DNA of 64,000 nt from RUG11237 sp045119215. Its GTDB lineage: Bacteria; Bacillota; Clostridia; Lachnospirales; Lachnospiraceae. Below the pieces are notes generated by a model. It had not been told where the DNA came from and did no database searches. It worked only from the letters and a program-made list of their open reading frames with translations. Position 1 is the stretch's first letter. Each line of letters begins with the position of its first letter. The stretch is from positions 35,585 to 99,584 of the forward strand of contig JBGVDD010000229.1 of NCBI GenBank assembly GCA_045119215.1. Direction: 5' to 3'. Both the position numbers and the translations under genes were made by a program. Shown here in pieces: positions 1-9,133 of this stretch.

Positions 1-622
1 GACATAAAATAGCCATGATTTCAGAAGCTACAGTGATTACAAAGTGGTCATCACGGACTACACCGTCTAATTTTCCACCAAGTCCTACCACTGTGTTTCG
101 AAGGACACGGTCGTTCATGTCAAGACATCTCTTCCACACAATCTGTCTAGTATCAATACCAAGCTCATTTCCCTGCTGAATATGATTATCCATCAAAGCT
201 GCTAAAAGATTGTTGGCAGAAGTAATGGCATGAAAATCTCCTGTGAAATGAAGATTAAGATCTTCCATAGGCACTACCTGTGAATATCCACCACCTGCAG
301 CACCACCTTTGATTCCGAAACAAGGTCCTAAGGAAGGCTCTCTCAACGCAATTACCGTCTTTTTGTCAAGTTTATTCAACGCCTGTCCCAGACCAACGGT
401 AATGGTTGTTTTTCCTTCGCCGGCTGGAGTAGGATTGATGGCAGTAACCAATACAAGTTTACCATCTTTCTTATCCTTTACTTTTGTCCAAAGCTCATCG
501 GATAATTTAGCTTTATACTTTCCATAGAGTTCAAGATCGTCAGCCTCAATATCAAAAGACTTTACAACCTCTGTAATTGGTAACATTTCTGCTTCCTGTG
601 CAATCTGAATATCTGTCTTCAT
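1..622 (-). CDS. fhs: formate-tetrahydrofolate ligase, N-terminal part (runs off window)
   Basis: ATP-dependent formylation of tetrahydrofolate, the entry step of the methyl branch of one-carbon/acetogenic metabolism, in the cytosol. The visible 207 residues contain the family's nucleotide loop (TPAGEGKTT), the REPSLGPCFGIKGGAAGGG segment and the HAITSANNL stretch typical of Fhs. The start is the ATG at 622-620, with a GGAGG about 8 nt upstream. The C-terminal roughly two thirds lies beyond position 1. The 41-bp gap to ftsK suggests the two genes could be co-transcribed. Confidence 0.95.
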   Translation of the reverse strand, partial: MKTDIQIAQEAEMLPITEVVKSFDIEADDLELYGKYKAKLSDELWTKVKDKKDGKLVLVTAINPTPAGEGKTTITVGLGQALNKLDKKTVIALREPSLGPCFGIKGGAAGGGYSQVVPMEDLNLHFTGDFHAITSANNLLAALMDNHIQQGNELGIDTRQIVWKRCLDMNDRVLRNTVVGLGGKLDGVVRDDHFVITVASEIMAILC

Positions 623-663
623 TTCTCTACCTCCATTTTTGTAATTAAAAATATTCGTATCAG

Positions 664-3519
664 TTACAAGTATTCTTCTATGTATTGATCAAACTGTTCG
701 TCTGACATTAATACCTTTCTCGGTTTTGTACCTTCTTCTTCACCAACAACACCTGCATCATAAAGCTGTTCCATAATTCTAGCAGCTCTATTGTATCCTA
801 CTTTTAGCACACGCTGCAATACACTGATACTAGCTTTGTTTTTTTCAATAATACATCTGCCGGCTCTTTCAAATAATTCATCATAATTAGAATCACTTCC
901 AGTACCGTTAGCAGAATCAGAAGCCGCCATTGCAGCTTTGGCAATTTTTTCTTCTATCTCCTGGGCTCCTGACATTGTCATCATGTGATTGTTGTTTTCT
1001 TTGATAAATTCTACTGTATCAATAACTTCGTTGTCTGAAACAAAAGCACACTGTACGCGTACAGGCTTTTTATAACCTTGTGGGAAAAATAACATATCGC
1101 CCTTTCCCAATAATTGTTCGGCACCATTCATATCCAGAATTGTTCTGGAATCCACACCACTGGAAACAGCAAAAGCAATTCTTGATGGCACATTAGCCTT
1201 AATTAAGCCAGTGATAACATTGACACTAGGTCTTTGTGTCGCAATCACCAAATGGATTCCGGCCGCTCGAGCTTTCTGCGTCAAACGTACAATGCTGTTT
1301 TCTACATCTCCAGGAGCCACCATCATCAAATCGGCTAACTCGTCAATGATAATCACAAGCCTGCGGAATTTTTCTGGCTTTTCTCCTTTTATGTCATCTG
1401 GCAATGCTGAGATTTTATCATTGTAAGCGTTGATTTCCCGGGCACCCACCTGGGCAAATAATTCATAACGTCGATCCATTTCTTCACAAGCCCACTGTAA
1501 TGCGGCAGAGGCCTTTTTAGGATCTGTTACCACAGGTAGCATCAGATGAGGTATACCATTGTAGACACTAAGTTCTACCACTTTGGGGTCCACCATAATA
1601 AACTGGACTTCATCTGGCCGTGATTTGTATAAAATACTCATGATAATTGTATTAATACAAACAGATTTACCGGAACCTGTTGCACCTGCAATTAATAAGT
1701 GGGGCATCTTTCCAATATCCGCAACAATGCTCTTTCCTGCAATATCCTTACCAGCAGCAAAAGCCAATTTAGACTTGTGCTCCTGAAATGTGGAATCCTC
1801 CAATAAATCCCTTAACATTACGGCAGTGCTCTCTTTGTTGGGGATTTCTATTCCAATGGCTGCCTTTCCAGGAATTGGTGCTTCCATTCGCATATCTGAT
1901 ACGGCAAGATTTAATTTCAGGTCATCTTGTAAATTTACTATTTTACTTACCTTTACACCCATTTCCGGCTGTATTTCAAATCTGGTCACTGCCGGACCAC
2001 AACTTACGTTTGTTATTTTAACATTAACACCAAAGGTCTGTAAAGTCTGTTGTAATTTTTGGGCAGTAGATTCTAAAAAATCTTTTGATTGTCCTTTTTG
2101 TTTTTTGTCCCCTGCTTTTAATATGTCTAAAGGTGGAAATATATACTCAGACTCTTTTGGTTCAGGTGCTTGTTTGGATTCCCATTCGTCAGCTACTTCT
2201 ATTGTAGATTTATATGGGGAATCTGAATCCTCCTGTGAGTTCACCTCTTCTATTCCAGGCATTCCAAGCCGTTCTAAAGTCTCTTCTACAATAGGACCAC
2301 TGAAATCAAAATCTTCAGTTTGGGTTTCTGTGGCAATGGAAGGAGTGGATACATCTTCCTCGTCCAAAATATTTTCTTCTGGTATTTGTTCTGAGTGTAC
2401 AGATTCTTTTAATATATCTTTGGAAGAATTTCTTCGTTCTTTCGATTCTGGCATTTCCAGCTGCATCACTGGTAATGGTTGCATAATATTCCAAATCGGT
2501 TCTGGCATATCATCTGGATTCTTTTGTAGTGCCTCATTTGTGCTGATGTCAGGTTTTACAATTGGCTTCGGTGGTGGGACAATCACACGCTCTACAGGCT
2601 TCATAATGGAAACAGTTTCAAACATATCCACATAATTTCCCTCTAAGGTCTGTTCAGCTATGGGGGCACCATCAATAGTGATTTCATGCATTAATTCTGG
2701 ATTGTTTTGCTCATTTTCCATTGCTTTTTTTTCATTGGCAAAGGAAATCGTAGCCACACCAGATACTTTTTTGTCCACACGGCGTTGCTTGCGCTGAGCT
2801 TGTCGTTCTCTGTTTTTTTCCAAGTGACGGTCTGCGCTTACCTTGGCACTTCGATATACCTTTTTGCTGCCTTTTTTTACACCGCCGATAAAGGAGCGTT
2901 GGGTAATTAATACGGCACATATGATTCCCAGGATGATTACAATTACAAATGATCCAATAGTGCCAAAAAGAGTGATGAAAAATTTGGCAAATAATCCACC
3001 CAGCAATCCCCCACCTGTATTTTCTGACATAGAGTATGTATATGTCTCAATTATTTTCATAAGCTTTAAATTAGGAACCAGTACCAGTTCAAAAAAGGTG
3101 CTTAGAACTGCAAAAGAAAGTATTGTAGCAGAAAGCTTCATCATTGCCCTGCGGTTTCCGCGATTAGATACATAAAATGCAGTGCCAAAAAATAATAAAA
3201 ATGGAAATATATAACACATAATTCCAAACATTCCAAATAATACATTATTAAAAAACCTTCCTACTACCCCACCAACACCAAAAGTGGCCAGCACCAATAG
3301 GATAGAAATCCCCAAAAGTAATAAAACCAAAATTTCTCCAGTAATAAAGCTTTCTGGCTCTGTTAAAACTTCTGGTTCTACTGCTTTTGCAGGAGTTTTA
3401 GGTTTTGTTGTTTTATTTTTGGAATTTGAATTATTCCTGGTGCTGGAAGAAGATGATTTTCTGGTACCACTATTTTTGTTGGTCGTCCCAGATTTTTTTT
3501 GTGTTTCTGTGGTTGCCAC
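664..3519 (-). CDS. ftsK: FtsK/SpoIIIE-type DNA translocase
   Basis: Membrane-anchored hexameric motor that pumps chromosomal DNA through the division or sporulation septum. It has 951 residues. A basic Ser/Lys/Thr-rich tail (1-50) precedes about four transmembrane segments (about 60-205). A long acidic/proline linker follows to about 480, then the alpha/beta motor with Walker A (GATGSGKS, about 608-616) and Walker B (LVIIIDELADL). The C-terminal winged-helix gamma domain (ends EQFDQYIEEYL-like) would read orientation sequences. A ClpP-like gene upstream reproduces the spoIIIE/ymfB neighbourhood known in Bacillus. I cannot tell a division FtsK from a sporulation SpoIIIE by sequence alone. Confidence 0.95.
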   Translation of the reverse strand: MATTETQKKSGTTNKNSGTRKSSSSSTRNNSNSKNKTTKPKTPAKAVEPEVLTEPESFITGEILVLLLLGISILLVLATFGVGGVVGRFFNNVLFGMFGIMCYIFPFLLFFGTAFYVSNRGNRRAMMKLSATILSFAVLSTFFELVLVPNLKLMKIIETYTYSMSENTGGGLLGGLFAKFFITLFGTIGSFVIVIILGIICAVLITQRSFIGGVKKGSKKVYRSAKVSADRHLEKNRERQAQRKQRRVDKKVSGVATISFANEKKAMENEQNNPELMHEITIDGAPIAEQTLEGNYVDMFETVSIMKPVERVIVPPPKPIVKPDISTNEALQKNPDDMPEPIWNIMQPLPVMQLEMPESKERRNSSKDILKESVHSEQIPEENILDEEDVSTPSIATETQTEDFDFSGPIVEETLERLGMPGIEEVNSQEDSDSPYKSTIEVADEWESKQAPEPKESEYIFPPLDILKAGDKKQKGQSKDFLESTAQKLQQTLQTFGVNVKITNVSCGPAVTRFEIQPEMGVKVSKIVNLQDDLKLNLAVSDMRMEAPIPGKAAIGIEIPNKESTAVMLRDLLEDSTFQEHKSKLAFAAGKDIAGKSIVADIGKMPHLLIAGATGSGKSVCINTIIMSILYKSRPDEVQFIMVDPKVVELSVYNGIPHLMLPVVTDPKKASAALQWACEEMDRRYELFAQVGAREINAYNDKISALPDDIKGEKPEKFRRLVIIIDELADLMMVAPGDVENSIVRLTQKARAAGIHLVIATQRPSVNVITGLIKANVPSRIAFAVSSGVDSRTILDMNGAEQLLGKGDMLFFPQGYKKPVRVQCAFVSDNEVIDTVEFIKENNNHMMTMSGAQEIEEKIAKAAMAASDSANGTGSDSNYDELFERAGRCIIEKNKASISVLQRVLKVGYNRAARIMEQLYDAGVVGEEEGTKPRKVLMSDEQFDQYIEEYL

Positions 3520-3659
3520 GTCAAACCCCGCCTTTTATTTTATAATTGTTAATTTTTTAACATGTCTGTCCAAAATCTCCGGTCAGATAAATACATAGGA
3601 TTATTTTAGCTAATATGATATAAAATGTCAAACAGTTCTTTCTTCCTATTTACATAGAT

Positions 3660-4298
3660 TTACACAGAATGTTTTTGGAAACATAATTCTTCTAATTTTG
3701 CTACTGCCTGGCAAACTCCTCCTACGTCATTCACAATTCCTGCCTCCACAGCTTGTTTACCCACTAATATGGTACCCAAATCCTTTGTGAGAATGCCGGT
3801 ATGCAACATCATTCGTTCTATATCTTCTCCTTGCGCCAAGCTGTGGTTTTGAATAAAATCTATGATTCTATCTTGTATCATTTTAAAGTATTCGTAGGTT
3901 TGTGGTGCACCTATAATTGTTCCACTCATTCGTACAGGATGTAAAATCATGGTACCTGTGGGAACAATAAAGGAATAATCTGTTGCAACTGTCAGAGGAA
4001 CCCCGATAGAATGGCTATCTCCAATGACGAGGGAAACTGTGGGTTTTTTTATGGATGCAATCATTTCTGCTAACGCCAGTCCCGCAGAAACATCTCCACC
4101 CACTGTATTGATAAGGAATAAAACTCCTTTGATATCATCATCAAAATTTATTTTTGCCAGAGCAGGTAGCAGGTGTTCGTATTTTGTACTTTTGGTATTT
4201 CCTGGTAATGCTTGATGACCTTCTATTTCTCCTATGATTGTCATCAACATGAGATTTTCTTTTAATTGCCACTGACCAAAGTCCGAATTTACATCCAT
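3660..4298 (-). CDS. tepA: ClpP-family serine protease, TepA/YmfB-like
   Basis: 212-residue member of the ClpP/crotonase fold, called translocation-enhancing protein TepA in Bacillus. It lacks a signal peptide. The ClpP nucleophile region is present as GDSHSIG (Ser97), with a His at 120 in the motif ILHPVRMSG, so a catalytic Ser-His pair is plausible. The oxyanion segment NTVGGDVSAG (64-73) is also kept. It sits 140 bp upstream of ftsK on the same strand, as in Bacillus ymfB-spoIIIE. The start has GGGAGG 8 nt upstream. The physiological substrate is unknown. Confidence 0.85.
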   Translation of the reverse strand: MDVNSDFGQWQLKENLMLMTIIGEIEGHQALPGNTKSTKYEHLLPALAKINFDDDIKGVLFLINTVGGDVSAGLALAEMIASIKKPTVSLVIGDSHSIGVPLTVATDYSFIVPTGTMILHPVRMSGTIIGAPQTYEYFKMIQDRIIDFIQNHSLAQGEDIERMMLHTGILTKDLGTILVGKQAVEAGIVNDVGGVCQAVAKLEELCFQKHSV

Positions 4299-4333
4299 TG
4301 ATTTAACCTCCCATATATTTCAAATTTTTTAAT

Positions 4334-4375
4334 AAAAAAGAACACTAAAGTCATACCTTAGTGTTCCATTTTTTT
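4334..4375 (-). terminator. rho-independent terminator after metY
   Basis: A 9-bp inverted repeat (GAACACTAA at 4340-4348 and its complement at 4358-4366) is flanked by an A-run on the left and a T-run on the right. It can terminate metY on the minus strand and works in either orientation. Confidence 0.8.
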
Positions 4376-4403
4376 CATATTATATGCTTTGTATATAAAG
4401 TAT

Positions 4404-5684
4404 TTACTCCATTGCCTGTTCTAAGTCTGCAATGATATCATTCACATTTTCAATACCAACGGACAAACGAATTAAATCTGGCTGTACTCCTGCTTCTATG
4501 AGTTGTTCTTCAGTCATTTGTCTGTGGGTATGGCTAGCGGGATGCAGTACACAAGTTCTTGCATCTGCTACATGGGTAACTATCGCTGCCAGTTTTAATC
4601 TATCCATAAATCTCTCAGCGGTGGCTCTGTCACCTTTTAAACCGAAAGAGATAACTCCACAGGTGCCATTTGGCATGTACTTTTGAGCCAGTTCATAATA
4701 CTTGTTCCCTTCCAGCCCTGCATAATTTACCCAGGCAACCTTAGGATTATTTTCCAAATACTTTGCAACGGCCAATGCGTTTTCACAATGTCTTGGAACC
4801 CTTAAATGCAATGTTTCCAATCCCAAATTCAACAGAAATGAATTGTGAGGAGATGGAATAGACCCTAAATCTCGCATTAACTGTGAAGTTGCTTTTGTAA
4901 TATATCCCAGCTTTCCGAACTTCTGGGTGTAAACGACTCCATGATAAGATTCGTCAGGTTCTGTTAATCCTTTAAATTTATCATGATGAGCTTCCCAGTC
5001 AAAGTTTCCGCTGTCAACAATACATCCACCTACACTTGTGGCATGTCCGTCCATATATTTTGTGGTAGAATGGGTAACAATATCGGCACCCCATTCAAAA
5101 GGACGACAATTAATTGGCGTTGCAAATGTATTATCTACAATGAGAGGAACTCCATTATCATGAGCCAATTTGGCAAACTTTTCAATGTCTAAGATTGTGA
5201 GAGCCGGATTTGCAATAGTTTCAGCAAAGACACATCGGGTGTTGTCCTGGATTGATTTTTGTAATTCTTCTAATGGTGCATCTGGATCAACAAATGTGGC
5301 TTCGATTCCAAGCTTTTTTAAAGTTGTGCCAAATAAGTTGAAGGTACCGCCATAAAGAGCGGATGAACATACAATATGACTGCCTGCTTCACAAATATTG
5401 AATACAGCATAGAAATTTGCCGCTTGTCCAGAGGAAGTAAGCATAGCCCCTACGCCACCTTCCAAACTACAAATCTTTGCTGCTACAGCATCATTTGTAG
5501 GATTCTGAAGTCGGGTGTAAAAGTATCCGTCTTCTTCCAAGTCAAAGAGCCTTCCCATCTGTGCACTGGAATCGTATTTAAATGTTGTACTTTGATAGAT
5601 AGGAAGTACTCTGGCCTCTCCATTAGATGGCTTATAACCTTCCTGTATACATTTGGTTTCCAAACTAAAATTTGTCTGACTCAT
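4404..5684 (-). CDS. metY: O-acetylhomoserine sulfhydrylase (PLP enzyme)
   Basis: Cys/Met-metabolism PLP-dependent enzyme that makes homocysteine from O-acetylhomoserine and sulfide. It has 426 residues, the usual length for MetY rather than the shorter MetB/MetC. The PLP lysine is K209 in HSTTKYMDGH. The phosphate-binding segment SSGQAANFYAV and the DNTFATP motif are present. The 11-bp gap to the upstream CFI-box gene makes a two-gene operon likely, ending at the hairpin around 4340-4366. No S-box riboswitch is visible upstream. Assignment as MetY rather than methionine gamma-lyase rests on overall length and motifs. Confidence 0.9.
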   Translation of the reverse strand: MSQTNFSLETKCIQEGYKPSNGEARVLPIYQSTTFKYDSSAQMGRLFDLEEDGYFYTRLQNPTNDAVAAKICSLEGGVGAMLTSSGQAANFYAVFNICEAGSHIVCSSALYGGTFNLFGTTLKKLGIEATFVDPDAPLEELQKSIQDNTRCVFAETIANPALTILDIEKFAKLAHDNGVPLIVDNTFATPINCRPFEWGADIVTHSTTKYMDGHATSVGGCIVDSGNFDWEAHHDKFKGLTEPDESYHGVVYTQKFGKLGYITKATSQLMRDLGSIPSPHNSFLLNLGLETLHLRVPRHCENALAVAKYLENNPKVAWVNYAGLEGNKYYELAQKYMPNGTCGVISFGLKGDRATAERFMDRLKLAAIVTHVADARTCVLHPASHTHRQMTEEQLIEAGVQPDLIRLSVGIENVNDIIADLEQAME

Positions 5685-5695
5685 AGTATTCTCCT

Positions 5696-6631
5696 TTATG
5701 CTTGTTGTATTAAAAAAGTTTTTTCCAGTCCATAGACCATCTCTTTATATAATTCTTTACATTCTTCCTGTTGCTTACTTTCTAAGAGTTGTATGCATGG
5801 CTTTAAATATTTCTCATAAATACCATGATAAACTTCATGGCTGTTTTCTGTTTTATTTATACGCTTTACAATAGAGGGTGCAATGTTATAATAGGCATTT
5901 ACTAATGCTTCACCCTCCTTTGTGGAGCGAAGATAATTATCTCGATAGTCCCGAAGAATGGTTAATTCATAGCAGTCATCATCTTTGCCAAGGGTCTCAC
6001 AGACTGCAGTGGTAATGTAGCAAAGTTTCTTACGAAAGCCTGATGTGATTTTTTCATAGGTATTGGCACTGAGTTTGCATTTTGGAAATGCCTCTCTCCA
6101 ACGTTCTACAATAGCCGATGTAAGCTGTGTCATTGCCTGGCCCTTATAGTGTAGCATGGCTGGCAGCATATATACACTCAGCAACAGGTTATCCTGAATC
6201 ACACGCTGTTCTTTTTCAGATTTTTCCTGTTTTTGTAAAATCCTTTTTTCTGTTTCAATTAACTGGCACACCATACGTTTTAAGAAATTTTCTTTATCCT
6301 CACTTGCCGCATACAGTCTGTCAATGGCAAGATAATTTTTATAATTTTTATTGTAGTAAGTCTGGAAAGCAGATTCATAAGTATCCTTTTGGAAAGATGC
6401 AACTCCATCTGCCACACACAGCATAGATGGGAAGTTCTCCAGCACTTCGTTTAATTCCTCACAGTACTCTTCTTTATTCATAATTTTCACAATGGTTTCC
6501 TCTTCGATTACTTTCATAACTTCTGTAATATTTACTATGCTACCACAACCATAACAGGTTGTCTGCTCTTTATCTGTAGATAGGACTAACCTGCTCCTAC
6601 AAGTAGGACATACTCCTTCTGTAAATATCAT
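5696..6631 (-). CDS. zinc-ribbon protein with CFI-box-like C-terminal domain
   Basis: 311-residue cytosolic protein of unknown function. The N terminus carries a four-cysteine zinc ribbon (C8, C11, C26, C29). The middle (about 55-200) is predicted helical. The C-terminal third contains CYITTAVCETLGKDDDCYEL, followed by LRDYRDNYLRS and YYNIAPSIV, which I recognise as the CFI-box type module found at the end of diverse Firmicute proteins. No enzyme motif is seen. It lies 11 bp upstream of metY on the same strand. Confidence 0.75.
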   Translation of the reverse strand: MIFTEGVCPTCRSRLVLSTDKEQTTCYGCGSIVNITEVMKVIEEETIVKIMNKEEYCEELNEVLENFPSMLCVADGVASFQKDTYESAFQTYYNKNYKNYLAIDRLYAASEDKENFLKRMVCQLIETEKRILQKQEKSEKEQRVIQDNLLLSVYMLPAMLHYKGQAMTQLTSAIVERWREAFPKCKLSANTYEKITSGFRKKLCYITTAVCETLGKDDDCYELTILRDYRDNYLRSTKEGEALVNAYYNIAPSIVKRINKTENSHEVYHGIYEKYLKPCIQLLESKQQEECKELYKEMVYGLEKTFLIQQA

Positions 6632-6775
6632 AAAACCACCTTTCTGTATCCTTCTTTTGCGTTTAAACTGAACACATTATATCACAGGATAAAAAAAATG
6701 CAAATAAATTTTATCTGTTTTATTACAAATAAGAACAAATTATGAATATTTTGTTAACAGTTGACGGAATTTTAC

Positions 6776-6808
6776 AAAAAAATCCCGGTATTATAATAAA
6801 CACCGGGA
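6776..6808 (-). terminator. terminator after yebC
   Basis: The stem TCCCGGT (6783-6789) pairs with ACCGGGA (6802-6808), followed on the minus strand by seven T residues. It lies 30 bp downstream of the yebC stop. Confidence 0.8.
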
Positions 6809-6837
6809 AGGAATAGCTTTTACTATTCTATTTATTT

Positions 6838-7566
6838 TTATTCATCCCAGTTATGATAAACCATCTGAACATCGTCATCTTCATCTAATAAATCCAAGGT
6901 ACGCTGGATGTTTTTGATATCCTGTTCATCTGTTAATTCTACATAATTCTGTGGAATCATTGTCACTTCGGCTTCTGCCATTGGAATACCAGCATCTTCT
7001 AACGCCTGTCGTACTGCACTGAAATCTTCTGGTGCAGTGATGATTTCATAACTGTCCTCTTCTTCAGAGAAATCCTCTGCCCCTGCATCTAATGCAGTCA
7101 TCATCAATTCATCAGCATCAGCTTCATAGTCTTCTTTTGCGATAATGATCTGACCTTTTTTGTCAAACATGTAAGACACACATCCCTGGGTTCCAACATT
7201 ACCGTGACCTTTGGTAAATGCGTTACGGACGTTGGCAGCAGTACGATTTTTATTGTCTGTAAGTGCATCTACAATAATAGCTGTTCCGTTTGGACCGTAT
7301 CCTTCATATGTAACCACTTCATAGTTTACGCTGTTTGCATCTCCAGCAGCCTTTTTAATTCCACGATCAATGGTGTCATTAGGCATGTTATTTGCTTTAG
7401 CTTTAGCAATAATATCACGAAGCTTGCTGTTGTTTGCCGGGTCTGGTCCACCCTCTTTTACAGCAACTGCAATTTCTCTACCGATAATAGTGAAGATTTT
7501 TCCCTTTGCTGCATCATTTTTTTCTTTTTTATGCTTAATATTTGCAAATTTTGAATGTCCTGACAT
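6838..7566 (-). CDS. yebC: YebC/PmpR-family protein
   Basis: Member of the YebC/PmpR/TACO1 family, which has been described both as DNA-binding regulators and as ribosome-associated factors relieving stalling at proline stretches. The hallmark N terminus MSGHSKFANIKHKK is intact, followed by the three-domain family core of about 240 residues. I chose the ATG at 7566 (242 residues). An in-frame ATG three codons upstream directly abuts the ribosome binding site (GAAAGG), whereas 7566 has proper 9-nt spacing and matches the family N terminus. It is monocistronic with its own terminator. Confidence 0.92.
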   Translation of the reverse strand: MSGHSKFANIKHKKEKNDAAKGKIFTIIGREIAVAVKEGGPDPANNSKLRDIIAKAKANNMPNDTIDRGIKKAAGDANSVNYEVVTYEGYGPNGTAIIVDALTDNKNRTAANVRNAFTKGHGNVGTQGCVSYMFDKKGQIIIAKEDYEADADELMMTALDAGAEDFSEEEDSYEIITAPEDFSAVRQALEDAGIPMAEAEVTMIPQNYVELTDEQDIKNIQRTLDLLDEDDDVQMVYHNWDE

Positions 7567-7690
7567 TTCATTCATCCTTTCATATCTTTTATATTGTCTT
7601 TTGATTTAACTTGTTTTATACAAAATGCAATTTTGATTTTATCATGTGTTGGTTCACTTGGCAAGTAGAAAGTTAAGTAACAGTTTTGAA

Positions 7691-8644
7691 TCAAGCTTGA
7701 GTTTGTACTGCAAGTGTTTCTTCTACTTCTTCCTCCGGTAATTTACGAACCCGGATGCTTCCAATTTTCTTATTGTCCATAGATAACACGCTGAATTCAT
7801 ATCCCTGATAGATTACGGTACTGCTTTCTGATTCCTTTGGAATATGTTCCAGTTTTGAAATTAATAATCCATTTAGGGTATCAAATTCTTCTGAAATTTC
7901 GATATTTAAAGCTTCCTCCACATCAGAAAGTGTTGTCATCCCATCCATCACAAAGGAATCCTCAGATATTTTAGTGATATCTATCTCCTCGTCATCATTC
8001 TCATCCATGATTTCACCAACGATTTCCTCTAAAATATCCTCTAATGTTACGATTCCAGACATCTGGCCGTATTCATCGATAACGATGGACATCTGTTGTT
8101 TTTCGTTTTGCATCTTTCGAAGAAGACTATGTATGTTCTTGGTTTCCGGTACAAAAATACATGGGCGAACCAGTTCATCAATATCCTTTAAAGGAATATG
8201 ACCGTACTTTCCTAATTTATGTATAAAAAAGGCATCTCTTACATGAATAATGCCTAAAATATTGTCTGAATCATCCAGATACACAGGATAACGGGATTTA
8301 TTATTCTGCAACATAAAATCTAATGCCTCATCTAATGGTAATGCACCGTCAAGGGCAATAACATTGATCCTGTGCTGCATTACGTTCTGGGCCTCTTTAT
8401 CCCCAAGTTCAAAAATATTGCTAATCATCTCTGCTTCATTTGCTTCCAGAACTCCTTGTTCATGGCCTTCATTCACCATAGAAAGAATTTCCTCTTCCGT
8501 AACGTCTTCCTCATTGTATTTAAGCCCTGTGCCAAACGTGTTGTTGATTGAATGAATCACAGATCTTATTATTTTTTCTGAAGGTATCAAAAAGCCTCCC
8601 GCAAAACATATCACTCCAGTGATAATATAGGGGTATATGCTCAT
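7691..8644 (-). CDS. CorC/HlyC-type CBS-pair membrane-associated protein
   Basis: 317 residues. One N-terminal hydrophobic segment (about 5-22) is followed by a tandem CBS pair (about 65-205, with the typical KSRYPVY and VIDEYGQMSGIVTLEDILEEIVGEI signatures) and a C-terminal CorC/HlyC transporter-associated domain (about 225-310). It lacks the four-helix DUF21 transmembrane module of full-length members, so transport on its own is unlikely. It may be a regulatory or truncated homologue of magnesium/cobalt efflux proteins. It starts 23 bp downstream of mazF, within an apparent nnr-alr-mazF-corC run. Confidence 0.85.
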   Translation of the reverse strand: MSIYPYIITGVICFAGGFLIPSEKIIRSVIHSINNTFGTGLKYNEEDVTEEEILSMVNEGHEQGVLEANEAEMISNIFELGDKEAQNVMQHRINVIALDGALPLDEALDFMLQNNKSRYPVYLDDSDNILGIIHVRDAFFIHKLGKYGHIPLKDIDELVRPCIFVPETKNIHSLLRKMQNEKQQMSIVIDEYGQMSGIVTLEDILEEIVGEIMDENDDEEIDITKISEDSFVMDGMTTLSDVEEALNIEISEEFDTLNGLLISKLEHIPKESESSTVIYQGYEFSVLSMDNKKIGSIRVRKLPEEEVEETLAVQTQA

Positions 8645-8667
8645 AAAATCTCCTCTCCGTATACTTT

Positions 8668-9012
8668 TTATGTATACAACTCCAAACTAACATTTAATGC
8701 ATTATTTACCTGATTCAATATATCGGCATCTAAATGACAAATCTTATCTCTTAATCTGGTTTTATCAATAGTTCTTAGCTGTTCCAGTAGAATCACGGAA
8801 TCTTTTACCATGTGATACTGGTTTGCGCTTAACTCCACGTGAGTCGGCAGTTTTGCCTTGTTTAATTTAGAAGTAATTGCTGCACAAATTACAGTAGGAC
8901 TATGGCGGTTGCCCATGTCATTCTGAATAATAAGTACAGGTCTAATACCTCCTTGTTCTGAACCTATTACAGGTCTTAAATCTGCATAATATATATCTCC
9001 TCGACGTATCAT
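8668..9012 (-). CDS. mazF: MazF/NdoA-type endoribonuclease
   Basis: 114-residue PemK/MazF fold enzyme that cleaves mRNA at short sequences. The family landmarks MIRRGDIYYADL, GSEQGGIRPVLIIQND and the VILLEQLRTIDK strand are present. The usual RGD/Arg and Thr active-site positions look intact. Its place directly after alr matches the Bacillus alr-ndoAI-ndoA arrangement, but here the 121-bp gap contains no antitoxin reading frame. GGAGAG lies 9 nt before the ATG. Confidence 0.93.
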   Translation of the reverse strand: MIRRGDIYYADLRPVIGSEQGGIRPVLIIQNDMGNRHSPTVICAAITSKLNKAKLPTHVELSANQYHMVKDSVILLEQLRTIDKTRLRDKICHLDADILNQVNNALNVSLELYT

Positions 9013-9133
9013 GAAATATCACTCTCCGAATAATTTTTAAGATTTTTATATTCTTATTTTTCACAATATTCTTTAAGTGTATTCAAAATTATATTGACAA
9101 AATATTACAACGTATTTGTTCAGAACCACATAA

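Noticed and set aside
1790..2635. 281-codon plus-strand frame
   Set aside because: Lies antisense to the linker region of ftsK; composition is a mirror of that coding strand and there is no ribosome binding site.
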